DNA from: Zygnema cylindricum | Taxonomy: Eukaryota > Streptophyta > Zygnematophyceae > Zygnematales > Zygnemataceae | Reading direction: 5' to 3' | NCBI GenBank assembly: GCA_037447655.1 | Contig: JBBHKE010001715.1 | Coordinates: 120,001 to 174,757 of the forward strand | Length of the DNA: 54,757 nucleotides | In this document: in pieces, positions 1 through 9,705 of the stretch | Numbering within the stretch: position 1 is the first letter of the stretch | Layout of the letters: every line of letters begins with the position of its first letter | Translations under genes and position numbers: made by a program | The notes under the pieces: model-generated | Database searches by the model: none | What the model was told of the DNA's origin: nothing | What the model saw: the letters and a program-made list of their open reading frames with translations, nothing else

Positions 1-14
1 AAAAATTATGGACC

Positions 15-120
15 TAGATTCTTTGTACGCTTGACAGAACAGTTCCAAACCGCTACTCTCCAGTACAACGACGACGACAAAGTGATCCCGACAGTTAACC
101 CGCGGCCGACGACATAAAGG
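15..120. repeat. Left copy of direct repeat flanking element A
   Basis: These 106 bases align without gaps to 6533-6638 on the far side of element A, with most positions identical. Shared blocks include TAGATTCTTTGTAC, GCGACAAAGTGATC-like sequence and GGCCGACGA. The left LTR starts nine bases after this copy. I do not recognise the repeat. Confidence 0.75.
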
Positions 121-322
121 TGGCCACAATGTTGAAATTCATAGATTTCTATAGTATTTTCTAGGTTTAAATATGTTAGGAAAAAGAAAAAGGGACAGAC
201 AACCTGCCTCCACCTCCTTTCTCTAGCCCCCATACTTGTTGTAGTCACTGAAGGATAGAGAAGGTGGTTGATCCATGGCTGCCTTAGTGCAACAGGCAGT
301 TATTTTTAGTTTACTAAAAATA

Positions 323-409
323 GTCCTGACGGACCCGGGATTTGAACCCGGAACCTGCGGTTCGTCAAGTTGACCGATAGCGGTCAGCTTTATCCTACTG
401 GACTAGGAC
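323..409 (-). other. tRNA-like block in LTR A, antisense
   Basis: On the minus strand, 409 to 323 begins GTCCTAGTCC and ends CAGGAC. The first five bases (GTCCT) pair with AGGAC at the end. An internal T-arm CCGGG-TTCAAAT-CCCGG contains the B box GGTTCAAATCC (338-348). A TGACC/GGTCA stem sits where an anticodon arm would be, but its loop is six bases and no anticodon can be assigned. It is tRNA-derived in appearance and unlikely to be a working tRNA. The copy in the 3' LTR is at 5638-5724. Confidence 0.6.
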
Positions 410-662
410 CGATACTAAGTGCTATAGAGTATGATAGATATATATACATTTAGGAAGTAAGAAATCCATTTAACTAAAACTAGATACGGCCTGCATAGAT
501 ACAGTTTTAGTACGACATCATTTCAAAATGAATACCTCGCATTTGTTTGACAGCGAAACAAATATCTCGCATGTAATTATAACGGTTAAGATTACGTCTC
601 ATTACGAATCCGACGGCGCACGTCATCGCCGAAATCCCGGAGTGATCACCTTGGCGTTTTGT

Positions 663-689
663 GACGTGGCATGACCTGGAGCCACGTGG
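663..689. promoter_or_regulatory. Inverted ACGTGG (G-box/ABRE-like) pair in U3
   Basis: GACGTGGC and CCACGTGG lie within 27 bases. The motif type is a known plant bZIP binding core. The same pair is in the 3' LTR of A (from about 5978) and a partly decayed pair is in the 3' LTR of C (about 17876-17903). Element D has GACGTGGCGCCACGTGGC near 20100. Control of LTR transcription is inferred. Confidence 0.45.
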
Positions 690-995
690 AGAGATGACAT
701 TCGGTCATAGGAATTCCGAGGAATGTACGGACAAGTAAAAAGCGTACAAGCGTCCACTTAATAGCCTTGTCGTACATAGGCCGTACAAAAGGTACACCGG
801 TAGCAGTACTTTTTGGTACCGTACAGTAATTATATTAGTCCATACTTAAGTAGATAGAAGTTATTAGAAGGAATCAGGACTTAGAAAATTTTGGTAGGTA
901 GTCACCTCTCCCTTTGAGAGTTTGTACAAATTGGCATTTTTAGTGCCTCATAACTTATCGGCTAGTTGGCCGTTTTCAGTGATTATTTTTGCTAC

Positions 996-1030
996 GGACT
1001 CAGGGGAGTCCAAGCTGCACAGGGGTGCAG
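996..1030 (+). other. Twin hairpin in the LTR
   Basis: GGACTC-AGGG-GAGTCC (996-1011) is followed after three bases by CTGCAC-AGGG-GTGCAG (1015-1030). Both stems are perfect six-pair stems with AGGG loops. The pair recurs in the LTRs of A (3'), D, G and H. It lies about 115-150 bases before the primer site, so it is probably in the RNA leader. Its function is unknown. Confidence 0.7.
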
Positions 1031-1125
1031 TCAAATTGTCAGTTTGCCTTCTTGGGCAGCAGTGGTCGTGGCTTAAAGTGGGTTAGTTAAAGACTATCTA
1101 GAGGCTTCCTGTATTCTGTAGTCCA

Positions 1126-2371
1126 ATGGAGGACACAGAATTGCAGGTTATGGGCCCACCCTCTAGGGTGCCCACCTTCAATGGATATGGGTTCATCTAT
1201 TGGGAAGCCATGATGATGGGAAAAACGATACTGGGGTATCGTTAGTGGACAAGTGAAACGTCCACCTTCAGGAACTCCACCAGGATTTGGGGGAGTAAGG
1301 TTTTCTGCAACAACGGCTGCCTCAGCGGATGAGGCAGATGATAGGGACAGTAGTGTGTCCGAAAAGGAGAAAGGGAAGGAGACACCCCTCACTCCTATTG
1401 CCACAGTATCGGGAGCGGCGACCGTGAAGACCGTGGAGAACGATACTCAAATGTGGGAGGATGTAAACATGGCTGCCAAGAACTTCATTATGAGGCACCT
1501 CACACAAGGTTTGGCCACTCCTCATCTTCACATTTACAAGGCCGAGGAGTTGTGGGAGAGTTTAGTGGAGATTTATAGAGCTGGAACTATTCAAGAGCTC
1601 CAGTTGGCTGAGCAAAAGCTATTGAGTTACACTTACAAATGAGGAAAGATGTTAGATTAGTGTAATGATCTTTCTTGTTTGTATATGGAAATGGAAAGTG
1701 CCGGGTGGACAGGTACAATGAAAATGAAAGTTAACACCCTTATCATGAAATTACCAGATGAGTTCGAAAACATAGTGTACCGAGTACATGGAATGCCTGA
1801 TAGTTCATGGAAATGGAACACAGTAGTCAGGATGATACTTGTGCAGGAAAACACAATGGAGATTAGGAGAGGAGGAAAGAGCATTCAAGCTCTAGCAGCA
1901 GGAGGGGACTAATGGGGGAAAGACCCGAAGAAACCTTATAGAGGGGAAAGAGATCATTCTGGGGGATAGAGGCCCCCAAAGGGTCTTTGTCATTATTGTA
2001 AAAAGCAGGGACACTTTATTACAGATTGTGTGAAGCTATCAGAGCTGAGGCTCCAAGAGAACCGTAGAGGGGGTTTTTTCGGAGGGAAGAAAAAGGCTCT
2101 TGTGGTTACAAAAGTGTCAGGAGAAACCGAGGATGAGTCCTCTGAGGAGGATGGGAAACTTCTTCTTGACGAGAGTCTAGAGGAGAAGGATATTCCTCGG
2201 AGGCAAAAGTGTGCCCTTGGAGCAATCCGGGAAGCTCCACAGGAAGGATGGATCATCGACTCAGGTGCATCGATGCATATGTGCCGTGATAAAGAACTCT
2301 TCACTAAGTTAAGAAAGATTCCTACAGTAGAGATAGAGTACGGGGATGAAGAGTGGTTACAACAGATCTAG
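1126..2371 (+). pseudogene. gag-protease region of element A
   Basis: The ATG at 1126 lies in the LTR and the frame crosses the primer site, encoding Q-V-M-G-P-P-S-R-V. A small deletion relative to element C near 1213 shifts the frame and leads to a stop by 1245. Gag resumes at 1253 and 1679. A CCHC knuckle, C-H-Y-C-K-K-Q-G-H-F-I-T-D-C, lies near 1990-2032. The protease active-site segment W-I-I-D-S-G-A-S-M-H-M-C is near 2250-2285. In-frame stops occur near 1640 and 1910, and an indel near 2350 separates this part from the integrase frame. Confidence 0.85.
1146..1160 (+). other. Primer binding site, half tRNA-iMet (A)
   Basis: GGTTATGGGCCCACC immediately follows the LTR end. It is the exact reverse complement of the anticodon-arm sequence GGTGGGCCCATAACC of plant initiator tRNA-Met, as I know it. 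Drosophila copia and Ty5 are known to prime from an internally cleaved tRNA-iMet in this way. The usual plant copia site (TGGTATCAGAGC, complementary to the tRNA 3' end) is absent. Confidence 0.88.
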
Positions 2372-3642
2372 TGGGATTAGTAGATTTGAAAGTCTTAGTG
2401 GAGGGTAAGACTTCTATACTTACATTCTCAGATGTACTTTACATTCCTCAGCTGAGTAAAAATCTTGTCTCTACGTCTGTGTTAGATGACAAAGTGTTTG
2501 ATACTTTCACTAGAAAGGGAGTCTTTACAACTAAGTATGGGGATGAAGTTTACTTTACAGCAGATAAGGGTAGCCAAGGAATGTTTAGGCTTAACTTGAG
2601 TAATGAAAAGAAGAATGCTTACTATGTTGGTGTTCCTAAGGTGATGATTTGGCATAAGCGGTTGGGGCATGTGCATTTTGATAGGTTAAAGGAAATGAAA
2701 AAACTTGGGGTAGTAGATGGCATTCAGTTTAGGGATAATGAAATGATTGATGATTGTAGTGGTTGTGCTCAAGGTATGGCTCACAGAATTCCCTTTCCAA
2801 AAGCCGCCACATATAGAGGTGAGAAAGTGTTAGATTTGGTCCACACAGACATTTGGGGACCTACAAAAGTACCTTCGGTTGGAGGAAAGAGGTTTATGAT
2901 GACAATAACCGATGATTGGTCTAGATACTGTAGAGTCAACTTTCTGAAAAATAAGTCTGAAGCATCAACTTACTTCAAAGAATATAAAGCCTGGAGTGAG
3001 AAGTTGCATGAAACCCCTATTAAGAGGATAAGGAGTGATAATGGGGGGGAATATACCTCTAACCAATTTGAGGAATATTTGAGAGATGAGGGAGTGCAAC
3101 ACCAAAAAATTGCACCATATAACCCAGAACAAAATGGGGTAGCTGAGAGGTTGAATAAAACACTAGGAGAAAGTGCATGCAGTATGTTGGCAGACAAGAA
3201 AACAGGAAAGAGATTTTGGGCAGAGGCAATGAACTGTGCCAACTATATTAAAAATAGAGTCCTAACCTCAGCTGTAAAGGGATTGACACCTTGTGAGAGA
3301 TGGGTTGGAAGGAAACCAAATATCTCACACCTTAAAGTATTTGGTAGCCAAGTTTACAGTCTTGACACGGATAGGAAAAACTGGAAACTAGATGCTAAGG
3401 GAAAACCTGGATACTTTGTGGGATATGATGAGGATGTTAAGGGATATAGAGTCTATGACTTAGCAAAGAAAGATATCATTCTGGTCAAACACTTAGTTGT
3501 CATGGATGAAGGGAAGTCATTTGACCCCTTAAATTATACAAAGAAGATAAGGATCAGATTTGAGTCCGAAAGTGAGGAGAACTCGGTCGTCCCCGAGAGA
3601 GACATGGGTGACACCGTGATTACAGATTCATGGGAGATCTAA
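2353..3642 (+). pseudogene. Integrase region of element A pol
   Basis: This is an open frame of 429 codons. The GAG-pre-integrase zinc site is H101, H106, C135, C138 (W-H-K-R-L-G-H and C-S-G-C). The catalytic triad is D166 (V-H-T-D-I-W-G), D229 (R-S-D-N-G-G-E-Y) and E265 (N-G-V-A-E-R-L), with 35 residues between the last two, as the family expects. The frame ends where element C has a glutamine codon (CAA to TAA), then continues in the same frame. The core looks intact, but it is cut off from reverse transcriptase by the stop. Confidence 0.9.
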
Positions 3643-3678
3643 GATACAGGAGACTCACCGGAAACCTCACATACTCCC

Positions 3679-5295
3679 ATGGACTTCCAGGAGATAGAAG
3701 AAGCGGGACAAGAACCGGTTTTCATGGACAAAGGAGCAGATGAGACTGTGAGAAAAAATCCAAGACTTCCATCCATTGCAGCTTCGGAGTTTGAGGGAGG
3801 AAGGAGGAGCAGCAAAAGGATACAAGAAAAACAAGCTGCCCATAAGGTAACTAAGCTATCTCACCCAGATGAGCCTCAGTCTTACTTAGAGGCAGTGAAT
3901 AGTCCAGAGAAAGAAAGATGAATTAGAGCCATAAATGATGAGATGGCTTCTATCATGGAAGCAAATACTTGGGAACTAGCGGATTGCCCTCCAGACAGAA
4001 AACGTATTGGATGTAAATGGGTATTTAAACTAAAACTGAACCCAGATAATACAATTGAGAGGTATAAGGCTCGATTGGTAGCGAAGGGGTTCACCCAAAA
4101 AGAGGGGATTGACTATTAGGAGACCTTTGCTCCAGTTGTTTGGTTCCCACCAGTAAGGATTCTCCTCAGTCTGGCCGCAGCGGAAGACATGGAAATACAC
4201 CAGATGGACATTAAGACTGCTTTTCTTGATGGTGAGTTAGAGGAAGAAATTTTTATGAGGCAACCCGAGGGGTTTGTGGAAGAAGGAAAAGAGAGCAAAG
4301 TCTGCAAGCTCATAAAGTCCTTATATGGACTGAAACAGGCTCCGCGACAGTGGAATAAGAAACTAGATGAGTTTCTCACCGATCTGGAATACATCCGGAT
4401 CAGCTCTGACCATTCTTTCTATATGTTTGAAGATGAAAATGGTGTCATTTTTATTGCAATTTATGTGGATGATCTGCTTGTGGTAAGTAAGTCTTTGGAG
4501 AATATCAATAGGATAAAGAAAAATATTAGGGGCAGATTTGATATGAAGGATTTAGGGGAGGCAAAATATATTTTGGGGATCCAAATGGAGAGAGATAGGG
4601 GGAAGAAGATTATCAGACTTACTCAGAAAGAAGCAATAGGTAATATGCTTGAGAAAATCCAGATGGAAAATGCTAACAGTTGTACCACTCCCATGGACTT
4701 GAAAAAAGTAAGTGATGGGAGTGTAGAAGGAGGAGTGATGATCTTAGATGATCAGATGAGTCCAAAGGAGAGAGAGTTTATGAAGTTTATCCCTTATAGA
4801 CAGGTCGTAGGAAGTTTAATTTATTTTATGAATTGTACCAGGCCGGACATAGCGACAGCAGTTGGAGTACTCAAAAGGAGTCTTAATGATCCTAGGAAGA
4901 GAGACTGGGAGGCAGTCAAGAGAGTCATGAGATATCTTGTTGGAACCAGAGAATTATGGTTGCATTTGGGAGGGGAGCACACTGATATCACCACTTGGAA
5001 TGATGCCAGTTATGGGGATGCACCTATGAGAAGATGCACTTCGAGATATGTTTTGTATGTGGGGGAAGGAGCTTGCTGTTGGAGCAGTAAACAACAAAAG
5101 GTGGTTGCTCAGTCTACTATGGAGGCTGAGTATATGGCGTCTTGTTCTGCTGTAAAAGAACTAATGTGGGTGAAGTCATTGTTGCAAGAACTAGGATATA
5201 TGAAGGAGGGAGTGCACAATCGCATCCAATCCAAAACACCATTTCAAAGCAAAACATATGGACATAAGATTAAGCTTCGTAAGAGAAAAAGTTGA
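3679..5295 (+). pseudogene. Reverse transcriptase-RNase H region of element A
   Basis: The frame is the same as for the integrase. Two more nonsense codons are present: TGA at about 3919 (TGG in C) and TAG at about 4117 (GAG in C). From 4189 it reads [19 protein letters not shown] and the catalytic I-Y-V-D-D-L-L near 4459-4480. RNase H has the segment T-M-E-A-E-Y-M-A-S. After K-E-G-V-H a deletion of roughly 35-40 bases relative to C removes the C-D-N-Q-A segment with a catalytic Asp and changes the frame. Confidence 0.9.
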
Positions 5296-5444
5296 AAATA
5301 AAATATTAAAACTTGTGTAAAGCCCTGATGAAGAAACGGTGGCTGACATGATGACCAAACCTGTGCCCTCTCCTAAATTAAAATATTGTCGGGAGAAATG
5401 CGGGTTAAAAGAAAAATTAAAATTAGACTAGAAAATAAGGGGAG

Positions 5445-6460
5445 TGTTGAAATTCATAGATTTCTATAGTATTTTATAGGTTTAAATATGTTAGGAAAAA
5501 AGAAAAAGGACAGACAGCCTGCCTCCACCTCCTTTCTCTAGCCCCCATACTTGTTATAGTCACTGAAGGATAGAGAAGGTGGTTGATCCATGGCTGCCTT
5601 AGTTCAACAAGCAGTTTTTTTTAGTTTACTAAAAATAGTCCTGACGGACCCAGGATTTGAACCCGGAACCTGCGGTTCGTCAAGTTGGCCGATAGCGGTC
5701 AGCTTTATCCTAGTAGACTAGGACGATTACTAAGTGCTATAGAGTATGATAGATATATATACATTTAGGAAGTAAGAAATCCATTTAACTAAAACTAGAT
5801 ACGGCGTGCATTGATACAGTTTTAGTACGACATCATTTCAGAATAAATACCTCGTATTTGTTTGACAGCGAAACAAATATCTCGCATGTAATTATAACGG
5901 TTAAGATTACGTCTCATTACGAATCCGACGGCGCACGTCATCGCCGAAATCTCGGAGTGGTCACCTTGGCGTTTTGTGACGTGGCATGACCTGGAGCCAC
6001 GTGGAGAGATGGCATTTGGTCATAGGAATTCCGAGGAATGTACGGACAAGTAAAAAGCGTACACGCGTCCACTTAATAGCATTGTCGTACATAGGCCGTA
6101 CAAAAGGTACACCGGTAGCAGTACTTTTTGGTACGGTACAGTAATTTGATTGGTCCGTACTTAATTAGATTGAAGTTATTAGAAGGAATCAGGACTTAGA
6201 AAATTTTGGTAGGTAGTCACCTCTCCCTTTGAGAGTTTGTACAAATTGGCATTTTTAGTGCCTCGTAAGTTATCGGTTGATTGGCCGTTTTCAGTGATTC
6301 TTTTTGCTACGGACTCAGGGGAGTCCAAGCTGCACAGGGGTGCTGTCAAATTGTCAGTTTGCCTTCTTGGGCAGCAGTGGTCGTGGCTTAAAGTTGGTTA
6401 GTTAAATACTATCTAGAGGCTCCCTGTATTCTGTAGTCCAATGGAGGACACAGAATTGCA
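5445..6460 (+). repeat. 3' LTR of element A with preceding polypurine tract
   Basis: The polypurine tract AAAATAAGGGGAG (5432-5444) abuts TGTTGAAATT. Length equals the 5' LTR. The twin hairpin is at 6311-6326 and 6330-6345, the second with one mismatch (GTGCTG). Match to the 5' LTR stops at 6460. Confidence 0.92.
5638..5724 (-). other. tRNA-like block in 3' LTR of A
   Basis: This is the second copy of the antisense tRNA-like block. The B box GGTTCAAATCC is retained (5653-5663). The T-arm has one change (CCAGG for CCGGG on the plus strand), weakening one pair. Confidence 0.58.
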
Positions 6461-7002
6461 CAGGTACGAGGATGCCGTCGATGCAAGTTAACAGTACAAG
6501 TAAGTGAAACGATATCGAAGCGACAACGACGATAGATTCTTTGTACCTTTGACATGACGATTCGAAACCATTACACTACAGTATAACGATGGCGACAAAG
6601 TGATCGTGATAGTTGACCCGTGGCCGACGAGGTCAAGGATGGTTTTGTACGGACGGATTTGAGTAATTGGCGCTTAATCGTACTATAAGATGAATGATAT
6701 TGTGGCGTTTATGTTGACGTTAGTTGAGGTCAAGGGTGATTCACGGCCAAACAAATTTGACGTCACGCCAAAATGTCGTGTTACCAATACCCGTTGAGTA
6801 ATATAATGTATCGTACTTTTAATTTTTGCGAGTGCGATCCCATCACATCCAGCCATGTTGTCGTGTTATCAATATGTGTACCCTACCTAAAACGGATTGA
6901 TACGTGGAGTACATGTAACTCCTACAACAAAATGTGACGCTCGTATTGGTCCGCGGGTACAAAACGACAATACCTTGGCAACCAAAAAGCAAAGCACCGG
7001 GT
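6461..7002. other. Spacer between elements A and B
   Basis: No coding signal was seen. It holds the right copy of the direct repeat (6533-6638). It is rich in GTAC and CGAC words and does not match any LTR in the window. The junctions with A and B show no target duplication. Confidence 0.6.
6533..6638. repeat. Right copy of direct repeat flanking element A
   Basis: This is the same 106-base unit as 15-120, diverged by scattered substitutions. It is 72 bases from the end of the 3' LTR of A, against nine on the left, so the repeat is not the target duplication. Confidence 0.75.
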
Positions 7003-7819
7003 TGTTGTTCTGAGACAACTGCTGGTTTTGAAGATGAAGAAGAGGCAGCAATAGTCATTGTAGAACAAATCAAGAGAGGAAGCTTCCACAAAGACCGATA
7101 GCAAAACAACAACTTTGACAGATAATAACTTTCAATACGAAACACAACAGTCTTGCAACTCTACCACAGTGTAGATAGCATAAAAGAAACAAACACACAA
7201 AATTTCACTTAATTTTGCTCACAGATCTATGCGGTATTCAGAGATGAAATTACATAAAATTGAGTGTCCAATTTTCATATCATTTGTTCCTTACCACCAA
7301 AATTTTCTAAGTCCTACTTTTATAGTGAAGCTATACTAAAATATACGGATGCATCCCAGCCGTAGGTTTAAAAAAAATAGAGAGTGTACTGTACATAAGG
7401 TATGTCATAAATTACGCATTCTACACTAATCAACTAATTCACTACAGACAAAATTTGTTCTAACAAATATTACACCGACAATAAAATAAGAATAATAGAA
7501 AAAAGCAACAGTGATCCAGTCACGCCTCGTGAAAATTTGTCGACAACAGTTGTTAGTCGTTCGATCACCAAATTTGGCACTATGGATATGCTCTCAAGAA
7601 TCATGTGGTCCTTATCGAATGTCTCAAGCATTCGTCGCAGCAGACGACGCATGTCCCTAGTGTAACTGAACCGTGAACTCCCAATTTCACTATCACACTA
7701 ATTCTAGCAAATATTTAACCAGACTTACAACAAAAATAAACTAAGTCATGAACCACTCTCTCTCTCTCTCTCTCTCTCACTTGAGAAATAGAGAGGACTA
7801 AAGCTTTCGAAAAACAACA
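7003..7819 (-). repeat. 3' LTR of element B
   Basis: This 817-bp copy includes the LTR-encoded start of gag (S-S-S-S-K-P-A-V-V-S-E-Q-Q), as the 5' LTR does. A CT dinucleotide run lies near 7757-7779. I see no tRNA-like block or twin hairpin in this LTR type. Confidence 0.87.
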
Positions 7820-8000
7820 CTCACCTAAAGCTTTAGACTCATTAGTCACTTAACCCACATGCATCCCAACATAACTTTTATTTGGGTGTGGGCAAAGGTT
7901 TTGTCATCATGTCAGCAACCATTTACTCATTCGGTAAATAACTCAACTTCAGGACTTTTCGCGTCACCTTTTCTCTCACAAAATGCAACTTGATGTCAAC

Positions 8001-9350
8001 TTACTTACTCTTAAAGTGATGGCTTAAATTAGATGCAATTGATATGGTTTCTTGAATCTCACACCACACTAATTGAGGTCCAAATTTCATAAAGAGAAGC
8101 TTTTGGATGAGAGATTTTACCCAAAGTAACTCCTTAACTGTCGAGCTGGCAGCCATGTACTCAGCCTCGAAGGTAGACTGAGTTGTTACCTTCAGAAGTT
8201 TGCTGCTCGAGCACCAAGTTCCACTACCGATCTTCAAAATGTATCCAGTGGTGGAGCATCGGCTAGGCATATCTTTGTAGCTCGCATCGCTCCATTTATA
8301 AAGTTTGAGTTCCTCTCCACCGAGAGAGAGTCTAAGATTTTGAGTTTCTGTAAGATAACGAAGAACTCTCTTTGTTGCCTCATAGTCTGACTTCCTCAGA
8401 TTTCGCACGCTTCGGCTCAAAGCTCCAACCGCGGTTACGATATCTGGACGAGTACAGTTTATAAAATAAATGAGGCTTCCAACTATCTACTTGTAAAGAA
8501 TGGAGGACATAGAATCTGCCTCCCCTGAATCGAAGAAATCATCAACCAAAACACCACCATCCGTTTTCGTACCCTCCAACTTCAGCCTGTATTAGGGCTG
8601 GCACTCCCTTTTGCTTCTTACATGCCAAGCTTTTCTAGCATGTTCCCGATTGCTTCTCTGAGTTTAATAAAAAGTTTTATGTTTCCTGTCTCTTTCCACC
8701 TGAATTCCTAGAATATACTTAGCCTCACCAAAGTTCTTCATTTCAAACCGATAATTTAGAGCTGCTTTTATTTTTTTAATCTTGTTGATAGATTTAATAT
8801 TCAACAGTAAATCATCTACATACACTCCCTCATAAATCACTCCATCCTCACCTTGCATTACATAGACTGAGTGATCTGAACTGAATATGATAAAGCCAAG
8901 ATTGGTTAAAAACTCATCTAATTTCAGATTCCATTGTCTTATGATAAAGCCAAGATTGGTTAAAAACTCATCTAATTTCAGATTCGATTGTCTCGGAGCC
9001 TGTTTCAGACACTTCAACTGTTTACAGACCAGATTTTCTTTCCCTTTTTTTGCATACATCTTTGGCTGTTTCATATAAAATTCTTCCTCCAAGTCAGTAT
9101 GCAAGAAAGTCGTCTTAACGTCCATCTGATGTAATTCAATATCCTCTATTGCACCAAAAGGCAACAAAACTCTAATAGTAGGAAAGCGAACCACAAGAGA
9201 GAAGGTCTCTTCATAATCATTTCCCTCCTTTAGGCTAAATCCCTTAGCAACCAGTCTAGCTTTATATCTCTCAATTGTGTTATCAACATTCAATTTTAAT
9301 TTGAAGACCCACTTACAACCGATATCTTTCGAGTTCGGTGGGAGCTCCAC
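8001..9350 (-). pseudogene. Reverse transcriptase-RNase H region of element B
   Basis: The frame 9350-8664 starts near G-C-K-W-V-F-K-L-K-L and includes M-D-V-K-T-T-F-L and the catalytic Y-V-D-D-L-L. It carries an in-frame 54-bp tandem duplication (8887-8994) between the A-P-R-Q and Y-V-D-D segments. RNase H continues in 8420-8001 with T-F-E-A-E-Y-M-A-A. The frames are interrupted between 8664 and 8420. Confidence 0.87.
8887..8994. repeat. 54-bp tandem duplication inside RT of B
   Basis: 8887-8940 and 8941-8994 are near-identical 54-bp copies. The insertion adds 18 residues in frame to the reverse transcriptase (two copies of K-L-D-E-F-L-T-N-L-G-F-I-I). Its near identity suggests a recent event. 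Confidence 0.93.
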
Positions 9351-9705
9351 AAGTTCCCAAGTTTGGGCTTCTATAATGGACTTTATCTCGTCATTTGCAA
9401 CCGAGATCTAATGATCCTTTTCAGGAACAGAAAAAGCTTCCTGAATAGTAAGCTGCTCCTATGTGCTTGCATAAAAAACACTCTCCATTTGGTCACCTCG
9501 AAAGCGGCTACTTTGCCTTTTTCCCCCCTGGAAAATTTGACGCGAGAACTGTTGATCCCCTATTCTACTGAAGAGGTTGTAAAGCGGTAGGAGGATCAGG
9601 AGAAGGAGCAACTCTAGAAAGAGGATATGATGGGAGAGAGGCATTTAAGCGAGAGGTAGAAGAAGTAGAAGAAGATGGAGTAAAAGGTACCTACTCAAAA
9701 ATAAT

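Larger units (their letters stand above)
130..1145 (+). repeat. 5' LTR of element A
   Basis: The sequence runs from TGTTGAAATTC to GAATTGCA, and the boundary is set by where it stops matching the 3' LTR. It contains an antisense tRNA-like block (323-409), a G-box pair (663-689), a twin hairpin (996-1030) and, in its last 20 bases, the gag start codon (1126). The same ATG occurs in the 3' LTR, where it would read into flanking DNA. Confidence 0.92.
130..6460 (+). mobile_element. Ty1/copia retrotransposon A, near full length
   Basis: Two 1016-bp LTRs (130-1145, 5445-6460) begin TGTTGAAATT and end TTGCA. They enclose a half-tRNA-iMet primer site, gag with a CCHC knuckle, a DSG protease, HHCC and DDE integrase, YVDD reverse transcriptase and RNase H, then a polypurine tract AAAATAAGGGGAG. 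Integrase precedes reverse transcriptase, which is the copia order. The LTRs are very similar, suggesting a fairly young insertion, but the coding region has a frameshift near 2350, three nonsense codons and an RNase H deletion. No 5-bp target duplication is visible (CACAA left, CAGGT right). The element is probably immobile without help. Confidence 0.93.

Noticed and set aside
323-409. Functional tRNA gene
   Set aside because: Anticodon loops are the wrong size or unclear in every copy, so I call these tRNA-like only.
1087-1404. 105-codon open frame on the minus strand
   Set aside because: It is the antisense shadow of LTR and gag of element A, and a similar shadow exists in element C.
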